A stretch of DNA of 64,000 nt from Synechococcus sp. CC9311 (GCF_000014585.1 NC_008319.1:2170001-2234000), one strand, 5' to 3'; counted from the first letter of the stretch, positions 29,364 to 38,518 are shown. Translations and numbers: made by a program. Notes: generated by a model from the sequence alone, not told the origin.

Positions 29364-29831
29364 ATGACTTTGCAGATCGGCGATCTCGCGCCTGATTTCA
29401 CACTTCCTGACCAAAACGGAGAACCCGTGCACTTGGCCTCCTTGCGGGGGAAGCGCGTGGTGATCTATTTCTATCCCAAAGACGCCACCCCTGGTTGCAC
29501 GAAAGAGGCCTGCAATTTCCGAGATCGCTGGTCCTCCTTCAAGGACCATGGAATTCACGTCTTGGGGATCAGCAAGGACAACGCGTCATCCCATACGCGC
29601 TTCATCGCCAAACAGGAATTGCCCTTCACGCTGTTGAGTGATGAAGATCCCTGCCCCGTTGCCAGCAGCTTTGAGAGCTACGGTCTGAAAAAGTTCATGG
29701 GTCGCGAATCCATGGGGATGATGCGACACACCTTCGTCGTAGACGCGGAAGGACGGTTGGAATTGATCTACCGCAAAGTGAAATCTGATTCCATGGCCGA
29801 TCAAATCCTCAGTGATTTAGGCATCAGCTGA
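29364..29831 (+). CDS. bcp: Peroxiredoxin Q / BCP-type thiol peroxidase
   Basis: Reduces peroxides with thioredoxin as electron donor. MTLQIGDLAPDFTLPDQNG starts at ATG 29364 and gives 155 residues. The peroxidatic cysteine lies in DATPGCTKEACNFRD; the second cysteine, five residues on, is the resolving residue typical of PrxQ. GMMRHTFVVDAEGRL is a further family motif. It is divergent from the PPTase gene with a 37-base gap and overlaps coaX convergently by a few bases. Confidence 0.95.
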   Translation: MTLQIGDLAPDFTLPDQNGEPVHLASLRGKRVVIYFYPKDATPGCTKEACNFRDRWSSFKDHGIHVLGISKDNASSHTRFIAKQELPFTLLSDEDPCPVASSFESYGLKKFMGRESMGMMRHTFVVDAEGRLELIYRKVKSDSMADQILSDLGIS

Positions 29832-30522
29832 TCAGCTCGACCATCGCCTCCATCACCAAGTTCGGGGCATGAAGCACCTCCATCCCCAACTGGTCCTGAA
29901 GTTTCGGGAGTAGTTGGGGGGAATCGCCTCCACAGAGCCAAATCGGCCAAGGGCTTTGCGCGTGGGCTTCACGGATAAGACCCACCAAACTTTGCTGCGC
30001 TCCAGAGCGCATGGCTGCCTGAGTCTCGAAAGGGAAAGGCTCCGCATCTTCGGGTTCTAAAACCAAGGGCGAGGTCGCTGTAAGGCCTGCTGTGGCCTCA
30101 CCCATCGCGCGCAATTGAAGGCCATAACCAGCCGCCAACAACCCTCCAGAGAACGATCCATCCGCAGAAATTCTGGTAAGGCTGAGAACCGTGCCTGCAT
30201 CCACCACTAGGACGCCAACACGATTTTGATTCGCACGCCAAGCTCCCCATCCAGCGAGCGCTCGATCGATGCCTAACCAAGGGGGAATCCCCTGAAGGGG
30301 GATCGCACTCAGGTTCAACCGTTTACTGGACTGCAAACAAGGATGGTTTGGGATCACCCCCACAGCCGCCCATGCGAGGAGATCACTAGGTGGATCCAAC
30401 GCCTCAGGCGCCGCGGCCTCATGCTGGTAGACCCATTGAGAAGCCCCTGTCTGCTCTGCCCAGTGCCAGCGGCTGTTTCCAATCAGCAAGCATCGGGATC
30501 GAAGGTCCTCGCTAGATGCCAT
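29824..30522 (-). CDS. coaX: Type III pantothenate kinase (CoaX)
   Basis: First step of coenzyme A synthesis: phosphorylates pantothenate. The ASKHA-fold signs are LIGNSRWHWAE near the N-terminus (phosphate 1), GIDRALAGWGA (pantothenate binding, usual form GxDR) and VLVVDAGTVLSLTRIS (phosphate 2), then GGLLAAGYGLQLRAM. ATG 30522 gives 232 residues; a longer frame runs into cysH. The sequence is divergent from bacterial type III enzymes outside cyanobacteria, but the motifs are in order. It overlaps the 3' end of cysH by 11 bases, suggesting cotranscription. Confidence 0.88.
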   Translation of the reverse strand: MASSEDLRSRCLLIGNSRWHWAEQTGASQWVYQHEAAAPEALDPPSDLLAWAAVGVIPNHPCLQSSKRLNLSAIPLQGIPPWLGIDRALAGWGAWRANQNRVGVLVVDAGTVLSLTRISADGSFSGGLLAAGYGLQLRAMGEATAGLTATSPLVLEPEDAEPFPFETQAAMRSGAQQSLVGLIREAHAQSPWPIWLCGGDSPQLLPKLQDQLGMEVLHAPNLVMEAMVELIS

Positions 30523-31285
30523 CACCCATAACACCTGGCACGTGGATGCCACATTCCTGCTTCAGGCCAGCAAAGCGAGTGTCTCGTCCCGTCGCCTCCT
30601 GCCCGTCAGGGCCACTGGAGTGCCAGTCTCCAACCGTGGAATACCCCTGATCAAATAAGGGGTGCTGAGGAAGATCGTTCTCCTTCATGTAGTAGAAGAC
30701 ATCGCGTGAGGTCCACTCCAATAGCGGCCTCAGGGACAAGCGACCGCGAATGGGATCGAGCGCAGTCATGCTTCGGCGTGTATCCGTCTGAGCACGGCGC
30801 ACACCGCTCGCCCAGCAAGACACCTGAAGACGATGCATCGCTTCTTCAAGGGGCTCTACCTTGCGGATTTTGAGGTAGAGCTCCATGTCCTCAACAACAC
30901 CTGATTCCCAGAGGCGGCCATGGAGCGCCTCCATCCGAGCTGCAGACGAGGAAGACTGAGCGATGTGGAGATTCAGATCGAAGCGTTCGCGAAGATCTTC
31001 GGCGTAGCGATAGGTCTCAGGGGGGAGATAGCCGGTATCCACCCAGATCACTGGAATATCTCGGCCTCGATCCATCCCGCTCAACAAGTGCAGCAACACA
31101 GAGGATTGGATTCCGAAGCTCGTTGTCAGGGCAAAACCCGACCCAAACTGCTCATAGGCCCATAGCAACCTTGCGCGCGCATCCAACGGCTCAAGCTGCT
31201 CACGCGCGTGTTGGAGTTCTGCCGCCTCAGCCTTGGGGCCAGCGGCAACGACAGGCTGATTCTTGGAGGTGGACACATCCCTCAT
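30512..31285 (-). CDS. cysH: Phosphoadenylyl-sulfate (PAPS) reductase
   Basis: Reduces PAPS to sulfite with thioredoxin in assimilatory sulfate reduction. Motifs: TTSFGIQSSVLLHLLSG (PP-loop), VIWVDTGYLPPETYRYAE, GRLSLRPLLEWT and the C-terminal ECGIH with the catalytic cysteine. The paired cysteines that bind an Fe-S cluster in APS reductases are absent (CWASGVRR in that region), so PAPS is the likely substrate. ATG 31285 has GGAG just upstream and yields 257 residues; an ATG at 31321 is possible. Thioredoxin dependence fits a cell with ferredoxin-thioredoxin reductase. Confidence 0.92.
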   Translation of the reverse strand: MRDVSTSKNQPVVAAGPKAEAAELQHAREQLEPLDARARLLWAYEQFGSGFALTTSFGIQSSVLLHLLSGMDRGRDIPVIWVDTGYLPPETYRYAEDLRERFDLNLHIAQSSSSAARMEALHGRLWESGVVEDMELYLKIRKVEPLEEAMHRLQVSCWASGVRRAQTDTRRSMTALDPIRGRLSLRPLLEWTSRDVFYYMKENDLPQHPLFDQGYSTVGDWHSSGPDGQEATGRDTRFAGLKQECGIHVPGVMGDGI

Positions 31286-31369
31286 CTCTCCATCTTCCAA
31301 CGCCGAGGGGCATGGTGTCATGTCTATGGTTTCAAAACCATTTCTGAAGTTCTGACTTCCGACACCACC

Positions 31370-32518
31370 ATGCACAACGATCCAATCATTGTTGTGGGAG
31401 GTGGATTTGCAGGTCTAACAACAGCATTAGCGCTGAGTAATCAACGGCCACGTCCGCCGTTGTTATTGATTGAGCCGCGCCAACAATTCCTCTTCTTACC
31501 TCTTCTCTATGAGCTTCTCAGCGGCGAAATGAAGAGCTGGGAGATCGCTCCCAGCTACGACAGTCTTCTCCAGGGGCGACGCATTCCCCACCTCGATGAC
31601 CGAGTGACATCGATCAATACAGAGCAGAAATCTCTACAAACCAGCCGCGGCCAGGTTCTGAACTACAGCCAGCTGGTGCTCGCAACTGGCTCTGAGCCCG
31701 ATGACTTTGGGATTGCAGGAGTCAAGGAGCATGCCCTGACCTTTCATTCCCTACTGGATATTCCTCCACTCAAAGAACGCGTCCACAGTCTTTGCAATCG
31801 AGCAGCCAAGGATGGGGCACTGGTCATCGTTGGCGCAGGAGCAACAGGCGTTGAATTGGCTTGCAAACTCAGCGACATGCTGAAGGGATCCGCCGCCGTT
31901 CATCTCGTCGAATTAGGGGACAGCATTCTCTCCCGCTCCCGAGCCTTCAATCGTGAACAAGCACAAAAGGCACTTGATCAACGGGGCGTGCATCGTCACC
32001 TGAACACCCGCGTGACCTCCTTATCAGCAAACGCCGTACAACTCCTTACAAACGACTTACCGCAATCTCTCAACCATGACGGTTTGATCTGGACGGCAGG
32101 GACCAAACCGGTGCTGCCCACCCTGAGCCCCAACCCCACCCGGGAGCGAGGGCTTCTCTGTGTTGACGATGGGTTGCAATTAACGACAGACCCCAATGTC
32201 GTGGTCCTTGGGGATGTCGCCTCTCATAACGATGCAGACGCCCCTTGGCCCCGCTCTGCGCAATCGGCACTCCAGCAAGGAGCGGCGGCGGCTCGAACAC
32301 TTCAGGCCATTCGAAGAGGACAGGCTGTTCCCAGTTTTCAGTTTCAAGATCTTGGAGAGATGCTCAGTCTTGGCATGGGAGACGCCTCGATTACAGGAAT
32401 GGGACTCACCCTTGCCGGCCCACTCGCCTATCGCATGAGGCGACTCACTTACCTCGCTCGAATGCCAGGACTCTCCTTGAGCTTGAGGTCTGCAGGCGCC
32501 TGGCTGGTTCATTCTTGA
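31370..32518 (+). CDS. Type-2 NADH dehydrogenase (FAD, pyridine nucleotide-disulfide family)
   Basis: Single-subunit, non-proton-pumping quinone reductase. Two dinucleotide folds are clear: PIIVVGGGFAGLTTALAL for FAD near residue 6 and ALVIVGAGATGVELACKL for NAD(P)H near residue 150. A second FAD segment, VVVLGDVASH, and a quinone-binding C-terminal part follow. ATG 31370 (MHNDP) gives 382 residues; the frame is open upstream but that part overlaps cysH on the other strand. The stop overlaps the TTG start of hflX. Cyanobacterial relatives (Ndb proteins) act in redox sensing and vitamin K synthesis; which role applies here is not determined. Confidence 0.88.
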   Translation: MHNDPIIVVGGGFAGLTTALALSNQRPRPPLLLIEPRQQFLFLPLLYELLSGEMKSWEIAPSYDSLLQGRRIPHLDDRVTSINTEQKSLQTSRGQVLNYSQLVLATGSEPDDFGIAGVKEHALTFHSLLDIPPLKERVHSLCNRAAKDGALVIVGAGATGVELACKLSDMLKGSAAVHLVELGDSILSRSRAFNREQAQKALDQRGVHRHLNTRVTSLSANAVQLLTNDLPQSLNHDGLIWTAGTKPVLPTLSPNPTRERGLLCVDDGLQLTTDPNVVVLGDVASHNDADAPWPRSAQSALQQGAAAARTLQAIRRGQAVPSFQFQDLGEMLSLGMGDASITGMGLTLAGPLAYRMRRLTYLARMPGLSLSLRSAGAWLVHS

Positions 32519-34215
32519 AACAGGCTCGTCTAGCAGGCCGAACAAATGGCCTACGCCCGTCACTGAACCGTCAGCTTGAGCGTCTGAGTCAGAGGAGGCA
32601 CCCCAGCTCAAGCGGCGCTGATCCGCTCACCCTGGAACGACTGTCTGAGCTGGTGCTCGATTTGGGGCAGCCGTTGCATCTGATCGTCGACGAACGAGGA
32701 CTCTGCCGACTGCTCTGGGTCGGGCCCCTGAGCGAATCAGAACAATTACGCAGCCATCTACCTGGAGGGCCACGACGGATCAAGCGACGCTGGAGGTTGA
32801 TCAGCAGCTTGCAAGGAAAAGCGGGAACGGACCTGAAGCCCGATGGCAGAGATGCCGTCGTCGCCCTCGACCTCAAGCCCGATACCTGGCTTCGTTTTCA
32901 GGCATCGCCCTCCACAGGAGGTGGGCATCTCGCCTCACTTTGGCAACCAGATCCAGGACATCAGTCTGGCTGGCATCAAGCCGCCCTTGGCACTCTCATG
33001 GAGCTTTGCGACCGTCCCGCTCCAGAGGCCAAGAAAGAACTTGATTCCACTCGAGCTGCGACGGCTCCTTCTGAAGGACAAGAACGGGTCTTGCTGCTCA
33101 TTCTCACGGGTGCCGACACACAGCGGAGCGAGAGGGATCTGGCTGAATTGGAGGGGCTCGTTCGCAGCGCAGGTGCACTGCCCGTTGCGGTCTGCCGGCA
33201 ACGACAGGGACAACCCAACCCTCAGACACTCTGGGGTACTGGAAAATTACAAGAGGCGGCGCTCGAAGCGAGACGCCATCAAGCCACGCTCGTGATCACA
33301 GATCGGGAACTCTCTCCAGTTCAAGCCCGCAATCTTGAGTCAATCATTGACTGCCCAGTGATGGACCGCAGTGAGTTGATTCTGGATATTTTTGCCCAGC
33401 GAGCGGCGAGCGCCGCTGGACGACTTCAAGTTGAGCTCGCTCAATTGCGCTATCGGCTTCCGAGGCTGAAAGGCCGCGGCCTCAGCCTCTCGCGCCAAGG
33501 AGGAGGGATTGGAACGCGAGGGCCAGGTGAAACCCAATTGGAGAAGGATCGCCGCGCCATCAGCCGTCGCATCGAACATCTCGGGCGATCACTGATCGAT
33601 CTAGGAGCCCATCGTGCCCGCTTGCGCGATCGCAGGGACGGCCTACCTCGCGTCGCCCTCGTGGGTTACACCAATGCCGGAAAATCATCTCTTTTAAACG
33701 CGCTGTGCTGTCGCAATCCAGGGCTGGCGGTTCTGGCGGAGAACAAGTTATTCGCCACGCTTGATCCCACGACGCGAAGACTCAGCCTTCCCCAAACATC
33801 AGCGGCACCGAAAGAGTTGCTCATGACAGACACCGTGGGATTCATTCGTGAACTTCCCAAACCGCTGATGGAAGCATTCAGAGCCACGTTGGAGGAAACA
33901 CGCGAGGCCGATCTGTTGCTACTGGTGGTGGATCTCGCCGACCCCGATTGGCAATCACAATTGGAAGCGGTTCATCAACTCTTGGATGGCCTCAGCTGTG
34001 ACCAACTGCGCAAAGTGGTGGCCAACCAAATTGATCGTTGCGACGCTTCGGCGATCGATGCGATTCGCACGCTCGAACCGGATGTGATCTATCTATCAGC
34101 CACGGAGGGTACGGGACTGAAGGGTCTGCGAAACTGGCTTGAAAAGCAGTTTTGGGACGGCGAACCAACCCCTGAATCCTTCACCCAACAGCCATCATTC
34201 CCCGACCATGGCTGA
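32515..34215 (+). CDS. hflX: GTPase HflX
   Basis: Ribosome-associated GTPase that splits stalled or heat-damaged ribosomes. The HflX N-terminal domain has GTGKLQEAALEARRH and VMDRSELILDIFAQRA, the family marker is GTRGPGETQLEKDRR, and the G domain shows G1 GYTNAGKSSL, G3 MTDTVGF and G4 NQID. The start is most probably TTG 32515, overlapping the previous stop (TTGA) and giving 566 residues; an in-frame extension upstream only mirrors the dehydrogenase gene in another frame. About 150 extra N-terminal residues compared with E. coli are usual for cyanobacterial members. Confidence 0.94.
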   Translation: MKQARLAGRTNGLRPSLNRQLERLSQRRHPSSSGADPLTLERLSELVLDLGQPLHLIVDERGLCRLLWVGPLSESEQLRSHLPGGPRRIKRRWRLISSLQGKAGTDLKPDGRDAVVALDLKPDTWLRFQASPSTGGGHLASLWQPDPGHQSGWHQAALGTLMELCDRPAPEAKKELDSTRAATAPSEGQERVLLLILTGADTQRSERDLAELEGLVRSAGALPVAVCRQRQGQPNPQTLWGTGKLQEAALEARRHQATLVITDRELSPVQARNLESIIDCPVMDRSELILDIFAQRAASAAGRLQVELAQLRYRLPRLKGRGLSLSRQGGGIGTRGPGETQLEKDRRAISRRIEHLGRSLIDLGAHRARLRDRRDGLPRVALVGYTNAGKSSLLNALCCRNPGLAVLAENKLFATLDPTTRRLSLPQTSAAPKELLMTDTVGFIRELPKPLMEAFRATLEETREADLLLLVVDLADPDWQSQLEAVHQLLDGLSCDQLRKVVANQIDRCDASAIDAIRTLEPDVIYLSATEGTGLKGLRNWLEKQFWDGEPTPESFTQQPSFPDHG

Positions 34216-34223
34216 GCTAAACC

Positions 34224-34349
34224 ATGGCTGAGCTCATCGATAGTCATCAGCAGGCTCCCACCCTCATCCTCCAGGCGCTACGACGGCCTGGTCTGATGCT
34301 GTCGCTCAGGAGTGCTGCATTGATTGTCTTGCCACAGAGAGGCAGGTGA
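34224..34349 (+). CDS. Possible small protein between hflX and ktrB (41 aa)
   Basis: Frame MAELIDSHQQAPTLILQALR and on to LPQRGR, with ATG 34224 and a stop overlapping the GTG start of ktrB. The tail is basic and partly hydrophobic (MLSLRSAALIVL). A 13-base sequence, CCATGGCTGAGCT, occurs twice in tandem around the hflX stop and this start, so the ATG may come from a small duplication. It could be a leader that couples ktrB translation, or chance. Confidence 0.3.
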   Translation: MAELIDSHQQAPTLILQALRRPGLMLSLRSAALIVLPQRGR

Positions 34350-35758
34350 AAGCGATGCCAATTCCCTACGCCATTCACCGCACTCAGGCCTGGTATCGCC
34401 GCCTAACAATTCCCCAGTTCACCGTTGTAACGGGGTTACTTGTCATCGCAGCCGGCACACTGATCCTCGCGACACCACTGTGTTCAAGCTCCAGAGTGGG
34501 CCTGTGGGAAGCCTTCTTCACAGCCACATCAGCCGTGACAGTGACAGGGCTTTCGGTGATCGACATCCGCGAAGATCTGACCCGCCCTGGGCAAATCGTG
34601 CTGGCCATGATGATCATGGTCGGAGGCCTGGGATTGATGGCGGTCACGACATTTCTGCAGGGGTTTGTGGTTCGCGGAACCGCTCTTCGGCGTCGCCTCG
34701 ATCGTGGTCAAACCCTCGATGAATTTGGCGTAGGGGGTGTAGGAACCACCTTTCGCGGCATTGCACTCACTGCTGTAGTGCTGATCTTGATTGGGGCGTT
34801 CATGCTCTATGTCTTTGGCTTTACAGACATTGCGCCTGGAGGAGAACGTCTATGGGCCGCTCTCTTTCACAGCATTTCTGCGTACAACAACGCTGGTTTT
34901 GGACTCTGGAACGACAGTCTTGAGAGTTATCGCACCAACAACACTGTGAACGCAGTGATCATGGTGTTGGTAATCCTGGGCGGACTGGGCTGGCGTGTCA
35001 CCAATGACCTATGGATCAATCGCCAACGGCTTAGACGACGTCATCTCAGCCTGCACACGCGCCTCGTTCTGCGCACCTCTGGTCTTCTCATCCTGATCGG
35101 GACCTTCGGATTAATGCTGACGGAATCCCTCTCGCTAGGCCATGTGCTCACAGATATGGGGTGGGGAGAACGGTTAATGAGCGCCCTTTTTGAATCAGTG
35201 AGTTCAAGAACCGCTGGATTCACCACGGTTCCCCTCTCTCTGAACAGCATTTCCGATTCAGGCCTGTTGTTGGTGATGACCCTGATGTTCATCGGTGCGA
35301 GTCCGGGAGGAACAGGAGGTGGAATCAAAACAACAACGGTGGCAGCCCTTATGGCCGCTACGCGCTCTACCCTGCGAGGTCACAATGATGTAGTAATTCG
35401 CCATCGACAGATCTCCGACAAAGTTGTGCTGCGCGCTTTAAGCATCACAGTTGCCTCACTTCTGTTTGTGCTGGGGATGGCCCTCCTATTGGCACTAAGC
35501 AGCAATCTCAGCGGAGAAGAACCCTTCACTTTCCTGGAGCTGGTTTTTACGTGTATTTCCGCCTTTGCCACCGTGGGATTGGATCTAGGCGTTACAAGGC
35601 AGCTGGCTCCTTTTGGTCAGTTTGTGCTTGTGATGGGAATGTTTGTGGGACGCCTGGGAATCCTCTTGCTTTTGAGCGCCATTTGGGAGAGTTTCAACCG
35701 TGGACACCTACAGCGCGAGAATCGCGTTGGTTATCCCCGTGAAGATCTCTATGTCTGA
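34346..35758 (+). CDS. ktrB: KtrB/TrkH-type potassium (sodium-dependent) transporter
   Basis: Membrane subunit of a K+ uptake system. The 470 residues contain four repeated M1-P-M2 units: P-loops at FFTATSAVTVTGLSVID, LFHSISAYNNAGFGLW, LFESVSSRTAGFTTVP and VFTCISAFATVGLDLGV, each with the selectivity-filter glycine. The gating segment in the third unit is GASPGGTGGGIKTTTV. Start is GTG 34346, with ATG 34355 as an alternative. ktrA follows after 24 bases. In cyanobacteria Ktr is important for osmotic and salt adaptation, in keeping with a marine cell. A KtrE-like third subunit is not seen here. Confidence 0.93.
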   Translation: MKAMPIPYAIHRTQAWYRRLTIPQFTVVTGLLVIAAGTLILATPLCSSSRVGLWEAFFTATSAVTVTGLSVIDIREDLTRPGQIVLAMMIMVGGLGLMAVTTFLQGFVVRGTALRRRLDRGQTLDEFGVGGVGTTFRGIALTAVVLILIGAFMLYVFGFTDIAPGGERLWAALFHSISAYNNAGFGLWNDSLESYRTNNTVNAVIMVLVILGGLGWRVTNDLWINRQRLRRRHLSLHTRLVLRTSGLLILIGTFGLMLTESLSLGHVLTDMGWGERLMSALFESVSSRTAGFTTVPLSLNSISDSGLLLVMTLMFIGASPGGTGGGIKTTTVAALMAATRSTLRGHNDVVIRHRQISDKVVLRALSITVASLLFVLGMALLLALSSNLSGEEPFTFLELVFTCISAFATVGLDLGVTRQLAPFGQFVLVMGMFVGRLGILLLLSAIWESFNRGHLQRENRVGYPREDLYV

Positions 35759-35782
35759 TCACCGATCCCTGGGAGCAATGCA

Positions 35783-36487
35783 GTGAGGGAGTGGTGGCAT
35801 TGGTCCCAATCCAACCAGGCAGAACCTTCAAGCTTCGGGATTGTGGGATTGGGTCGTTTCGGGAGTGCTGTCTGCAAGGAACTGATGCAAAACGGTGCTG
35901 AAGTTCTTGCTGTCGACCGTTCCTCCAAGGCAATCGAGGAACTACGCCAACTTGAGCCCTCGATCGAAGCCCGGATTGTGGACTGCACCGATGAGGAAGC
36001 GCTTCGCGAAGCGGGGATCCTCGATATGGAAACAGTGGTTGTCGCCATCAGCGAACCCATCGAAGCCAGCATCACGGCCACACTCATTGCCAAAGACAGT
36101 GCAGGAAGCAAGGTTCGGCGCGTCATTGCACGCGCCACCAGCGATTTGCACGAAAAAATGCTCAAGCGCGTGGGAGCAGATCGAGTGGTCTTTCCCTCCC
36201 GAATGCAGGGCGAACGGCTGGGTGTGGAATTGGTACGCCCCAACCTGATGGAGCGACTCGAACTCGATAAGCATCATTCGATTGAAGAAATCAAGGTGCC
36301 TGGGATGTTCGTGGGGCGCTCGCTACGAGACCTAAACCTGCGCAAGAATTTTCGCGTGAATGTTCTTGCGGCAGGTCCGGCGAAAGAACTCATGGTCAAC
36401 CCACCAGCGTCCCATGTGCTTCAAGAAGGGCACGTTCTCGTGGTGATGGGTTTAACCGACGATCTTCAAGAGCTTCCGAAAACCTGA
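35783..36487 (+). CDS. ktrA: KtrA/TrkA-type potassium channel regulatory subunit
   Basis: Cytosolic RCK protein that gates KtrB. An N-terminal Rossmann domain (FGIVGLGRFGSAVCKEL with GxGxxG, then AVDRSSKAIEEL) binds NAD(H) or ATP/ADP; the C-terminal RCK-C domain is at about residues 150-230 (IEEIKVPGMFVGRSLRDLNL). GTG 35783 gives 234 residues, the usual KtrA length. It follows ktrB in one operon and precedes anmK by 3 bases. Confidence 0.94.
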   Translation: MREWWHWSQSNQAEPSSFGIVGLGRFGSAVCKELMQNGAEVLAVDRSSKAIEELRQLEPSIEARIVDCTDEEALREAGILDMETVVVAISEPIEASITATLIAKDSAGSKVRRVIARATSDLHEKMLKRVGADRVVFPSRMQGERLGVELVRPNLMERLELDKHHSIEEIKVPGMFVGRSLRDLNLRKNFRVNVLAAGPAKELMVNPPASHVLQEGHVLVVMGLTDDLQELPKT

Positions 36488-36490
36488 GTC

Positions 36491-37645
36491 ATGCGCGTTC
36501 TCGGATTGATGAGCGGCACAAGCGCCGATGGCGTAGATGCTGTTCTTGTCGAACTCTCCGGGTCCGCCGACCATCCCCGTTGGTCACTGTTGCGGTCGGC
36601 ATCGCTGGACTATCCAACCTCGACACGACAACTGATCTTGGCCGTGGGCCAAGGCGAAGCCAAAACCGCCTCCTCTCTCCTCAATCTTTCCGAAACGATC
36701 ACCAAGATTCAGGCCGCAGCAGCTCTTCAGTGCGACCCAGAAGAACAGGCGCAGCTGGTGGGATGTCATGGCCAGACCCTTTGGCATCGACCTCCCAAAC
36801 GAGCGGGAACTGGCGAACTTCAGCGTGGAGCGAGCTGGCAGATGCTGCAAGCACCCCTGCTGGCGCAACTGCTGAATCGCCCTGTGATCTTCGACTTTCG
36901 GGCTGCTGATCTGGCACTTGGAGGTCAAGGAGCACCGCTTGTTCCCAAAGCTGATGCGGCCCTTTTGGGACGAACCAAAGGCTGGAGAGCATTGCTGAAT
37001 TTGGGTGGCATCGCCAATCTCACCCTCATTCCACCTGATGCAGGTCCTGATCGACTCCAACCCGTCAGGGGGTGGGATTGCGGGCCTGCCAACAGCTTGA
37101 TCGACCTGGCGATGGAACAGTTCAGCGAAGGGGAGGAAAGCTGCGACCAGGGCGGCCGCCTTGCGGAGACTGGTCACTGCGATGAAGCCTTGATTCTGCG
37201 CTGGCTTGCTGAGCCTTACTTCCAGCTCAACCCTCCCAAGTCCACAGGTCGTGAAGTCTTCGGACGAGCCGATCTAACGAGGCGCCTTCGAGACATGCAA
37301 GGACAACCGATTGCCAATCAAATCGCGACGCTCACAGCCTTCTCAGCGGCTGTTGTAGCGCAAGATCTTCAACAGCTCTCCAACCAAAACCATCCCCTCC
37401 CCATCGAGCTAGTGGTCGCTGGCGGTGGCAGCAAGAACCTCACGTTGATGCGAGAACTCAACACACGCTGCCGAGGCCTAAGACTGCGTCGCAGCGACGA
37501 GCTTCAACTCCCCAGCCAAAGCCGTGAAGCCATGGTGTTTGCTCTGTTGGCGTGGTGGCATCACTTGGGATATCCAGGAAATGCACCTGCGATCACTGGT
37601 GCACAGCACGAGGTCGTCCTCGGAGTACGCGTCAATCCGGCTTGA
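36491..37645 (+). CDS. anmK: Anhydro-N-acetylmuramic acid kinase
   Basis: Recycles peptidoglycan anhydromuropeptides: opens the 1,6-anhydro ring and phosphorylates MurNAc. The N-terminal phosphate loop GLMSGTSADGVDAVLVEL is diagnostic; GCHGQTLWHRPP, LLNLGGIANLTLI, GWDCGPANSLIDLAM and VVAGGGSKNLTLM follow in family order. It has 384 residues and starts at ATG 36491, 3 bases after ktrA. Confidence 0.95.
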   Translation: MRVLGLMSGTSADGVDAVLVELSGSADHPRWSLLRSASLDYPTSTRQLILAVGQGEAKTASSLLNLSETITKIQAAAALQCDPEEQAQLVGCHGQTLWHRPPKRAGTGELQRGASWQMLQAPLLAQLLNRPVIFDFRAADLALGGQGAPLVPKADAALLGRTKGWRALLNLGGIANLTLIPPDAGPDRLQPVRGWDCGPANSLIDLAMEQFSEGEESCDQGGRLAETGHCDEALILRWLAEPYFQLNPPKSTGREVFGRADLTRRLRDMQGQPIANQIATLTAFSAAVVAQDLQQLSNQNHPLPIELVVAGGGSKNLTLMRELNTRCRGLRLRRSDELQLPSQSREAMVFALLAWWHHLGYPGNAPAITGAQHEVVLGVRVNPA

Positions 37646-37737
37646 TGGCCCAGCAGCCGCGCAGTGAATGCCGCAGACCAGTCATAAAACACCTACGTAA
37701 AGACCTTGAAGTCAAGCTGGATCAAGTCGGGCGATGA
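37645..37737 (+). CDS. Possible 30-aa basic peptide after anmK
   Basis: ATG 37645 overlaps the anmK stop (TGATG). The peptide MAQQPRSECRRPVIKHLRKD plus ten residues is strongly basic. It ends inside the 3' end of the convergent RHH gene. Translational coupling is possible; there is no family support. Confidence 0.3.
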   Translation: MAQQPRSECRRPVIKHLRKDLEVKLDQVGR

Positions 37738-38033
37738 AGCCTGACGCGACGTGGTGCGCCCCGCAGCCGACCGGTTTGCTTCGACTCCAGAGCACTGCGT
37801 AATTGCTCTGTTGACGACTGATTTGCAGCCGCTACTGGAGCTGCCACTTGCCTGTCGCCTCCCTGTTCGTATCGCTGAACCCCTTGCTGAATCAACACCT
37901 TGGCCATGTTGCTGACCGTGCGCGATTCATCCTCAGCCAACGCCGTCAAGCGGAGGCAAAGATCTTCGGGGAGCACCACCTGAATACGAGGTGACTTGGG
38001 CTTCCCACTGGATGAATTTTGGCGAGTGGCCAC
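37722..38033 (-). CDS. Ribbon-helix-helix (CopG-like) DNA-binding protein
   Basis: About 103 residues from GTG 38033. A beta strand (PRIQVVLPEDL) followed by two helices (RLTALAEDESRTVSNMAKVL, then IQQGVQRY) is the RHH/CopG arrangement of small DNA-binding proteins. The C-terminus is basic and disordered-looking (RLRGAPRRVRLHRP). No toxin gene partner lies beside it, so an antitoxin role is not supported. The frame stays open to 38096, but that part has no features. Confidence 0.65.
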   Translation of the reverse strand: MATRQNSSSGKPKSPRIQVVLPEDLCLRLTALAEDESRTVSNMAKVLIQQGVQRYEQGGDRQVAAPVAAANQSSTEQLRSALESKQTGRLRGAPRRVRLHRPT

Positions 38034-38170
38034 GACCCAGAAAGAGGCAGAGCTACTTAAAAGTGTACAGAGATGTGCAAGGGTAGTATCCAGCACTATG
38101 CTGCTGTCATTGATCAGATCCCTGATCCAACTGCAGGCCAGGCCCTCGGCCCACCCATTCCAGGAGTGCC

Positions 38171-38518
38171 ATGCCCCATTCCCAAAGCCAGGACATCAGC
38201 TCACCCCAGCTACCTCCAGCTACCAAGCCGGTTCCTCGTAAAAACAATCGTCAAAGCAACGACCGACGAAAGACTCGGCGCCCGAGCCGAACCCCTGAAA
38301 ACAGCGAAGTGCTGGTTTCAGCTGTCATCAGCACCTACCTGCTCACTCACCTCCATCACGTGCTCCAACGAGCTGAATACAGCGCCGTTCAAGACGGACG
38401 CCGGTCACAAGCAGCCAATTACGCCCAGCTGCGCAAAGTGCTTTGCATGGATGCCCGCAGCATGGAAGACGCATCAGCCTCTGGGCTTAAAGCCACGGAG
38501 CTCGACCAAGCGGCATAG
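38171..38518 (+). CDS. Conserved-looking hypothetical protein (115 aa)
   Basis: Starts MPHSQSQDISSPQLPPA, with a basic low-complexity region (RKNNRQSNDRRKTRRPSR) up to about residue 42, then a helical part (VLVSAVISTYLLTHLHHVLQ) and RSQAANYAQLRKVLCMDA. No family recognised. It was chosen over an overlapping frame at 38073-38582, which has less regular composition. It is divergent from the RHH gene, which may regulate it. Confidence 0.5.
   Translation: MPHSQSQDISSPQLPPATKPVPRKNNRQSNDRRKTRRPSRTPENSEVLVSAVISTYLLTHLHHVLQRAEYSAVQDGRRSQAANYAQLRKVLCMDARSMEDASASGLKATELDQAA

Noticed and set aside
32245-32514. N-terminal extension of HflX
   Set aside because: These 90 codons are a shadow of the dehydrogenase gene in another frame, and TTG 32515 matches the family start.
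37722-38033. Toxin-antitoxin system suggested by the RHH protein
   Set aside because: No toxin-like gene is adjacent in either direction; the neighbours are anmK and an unrelated divergent gene.
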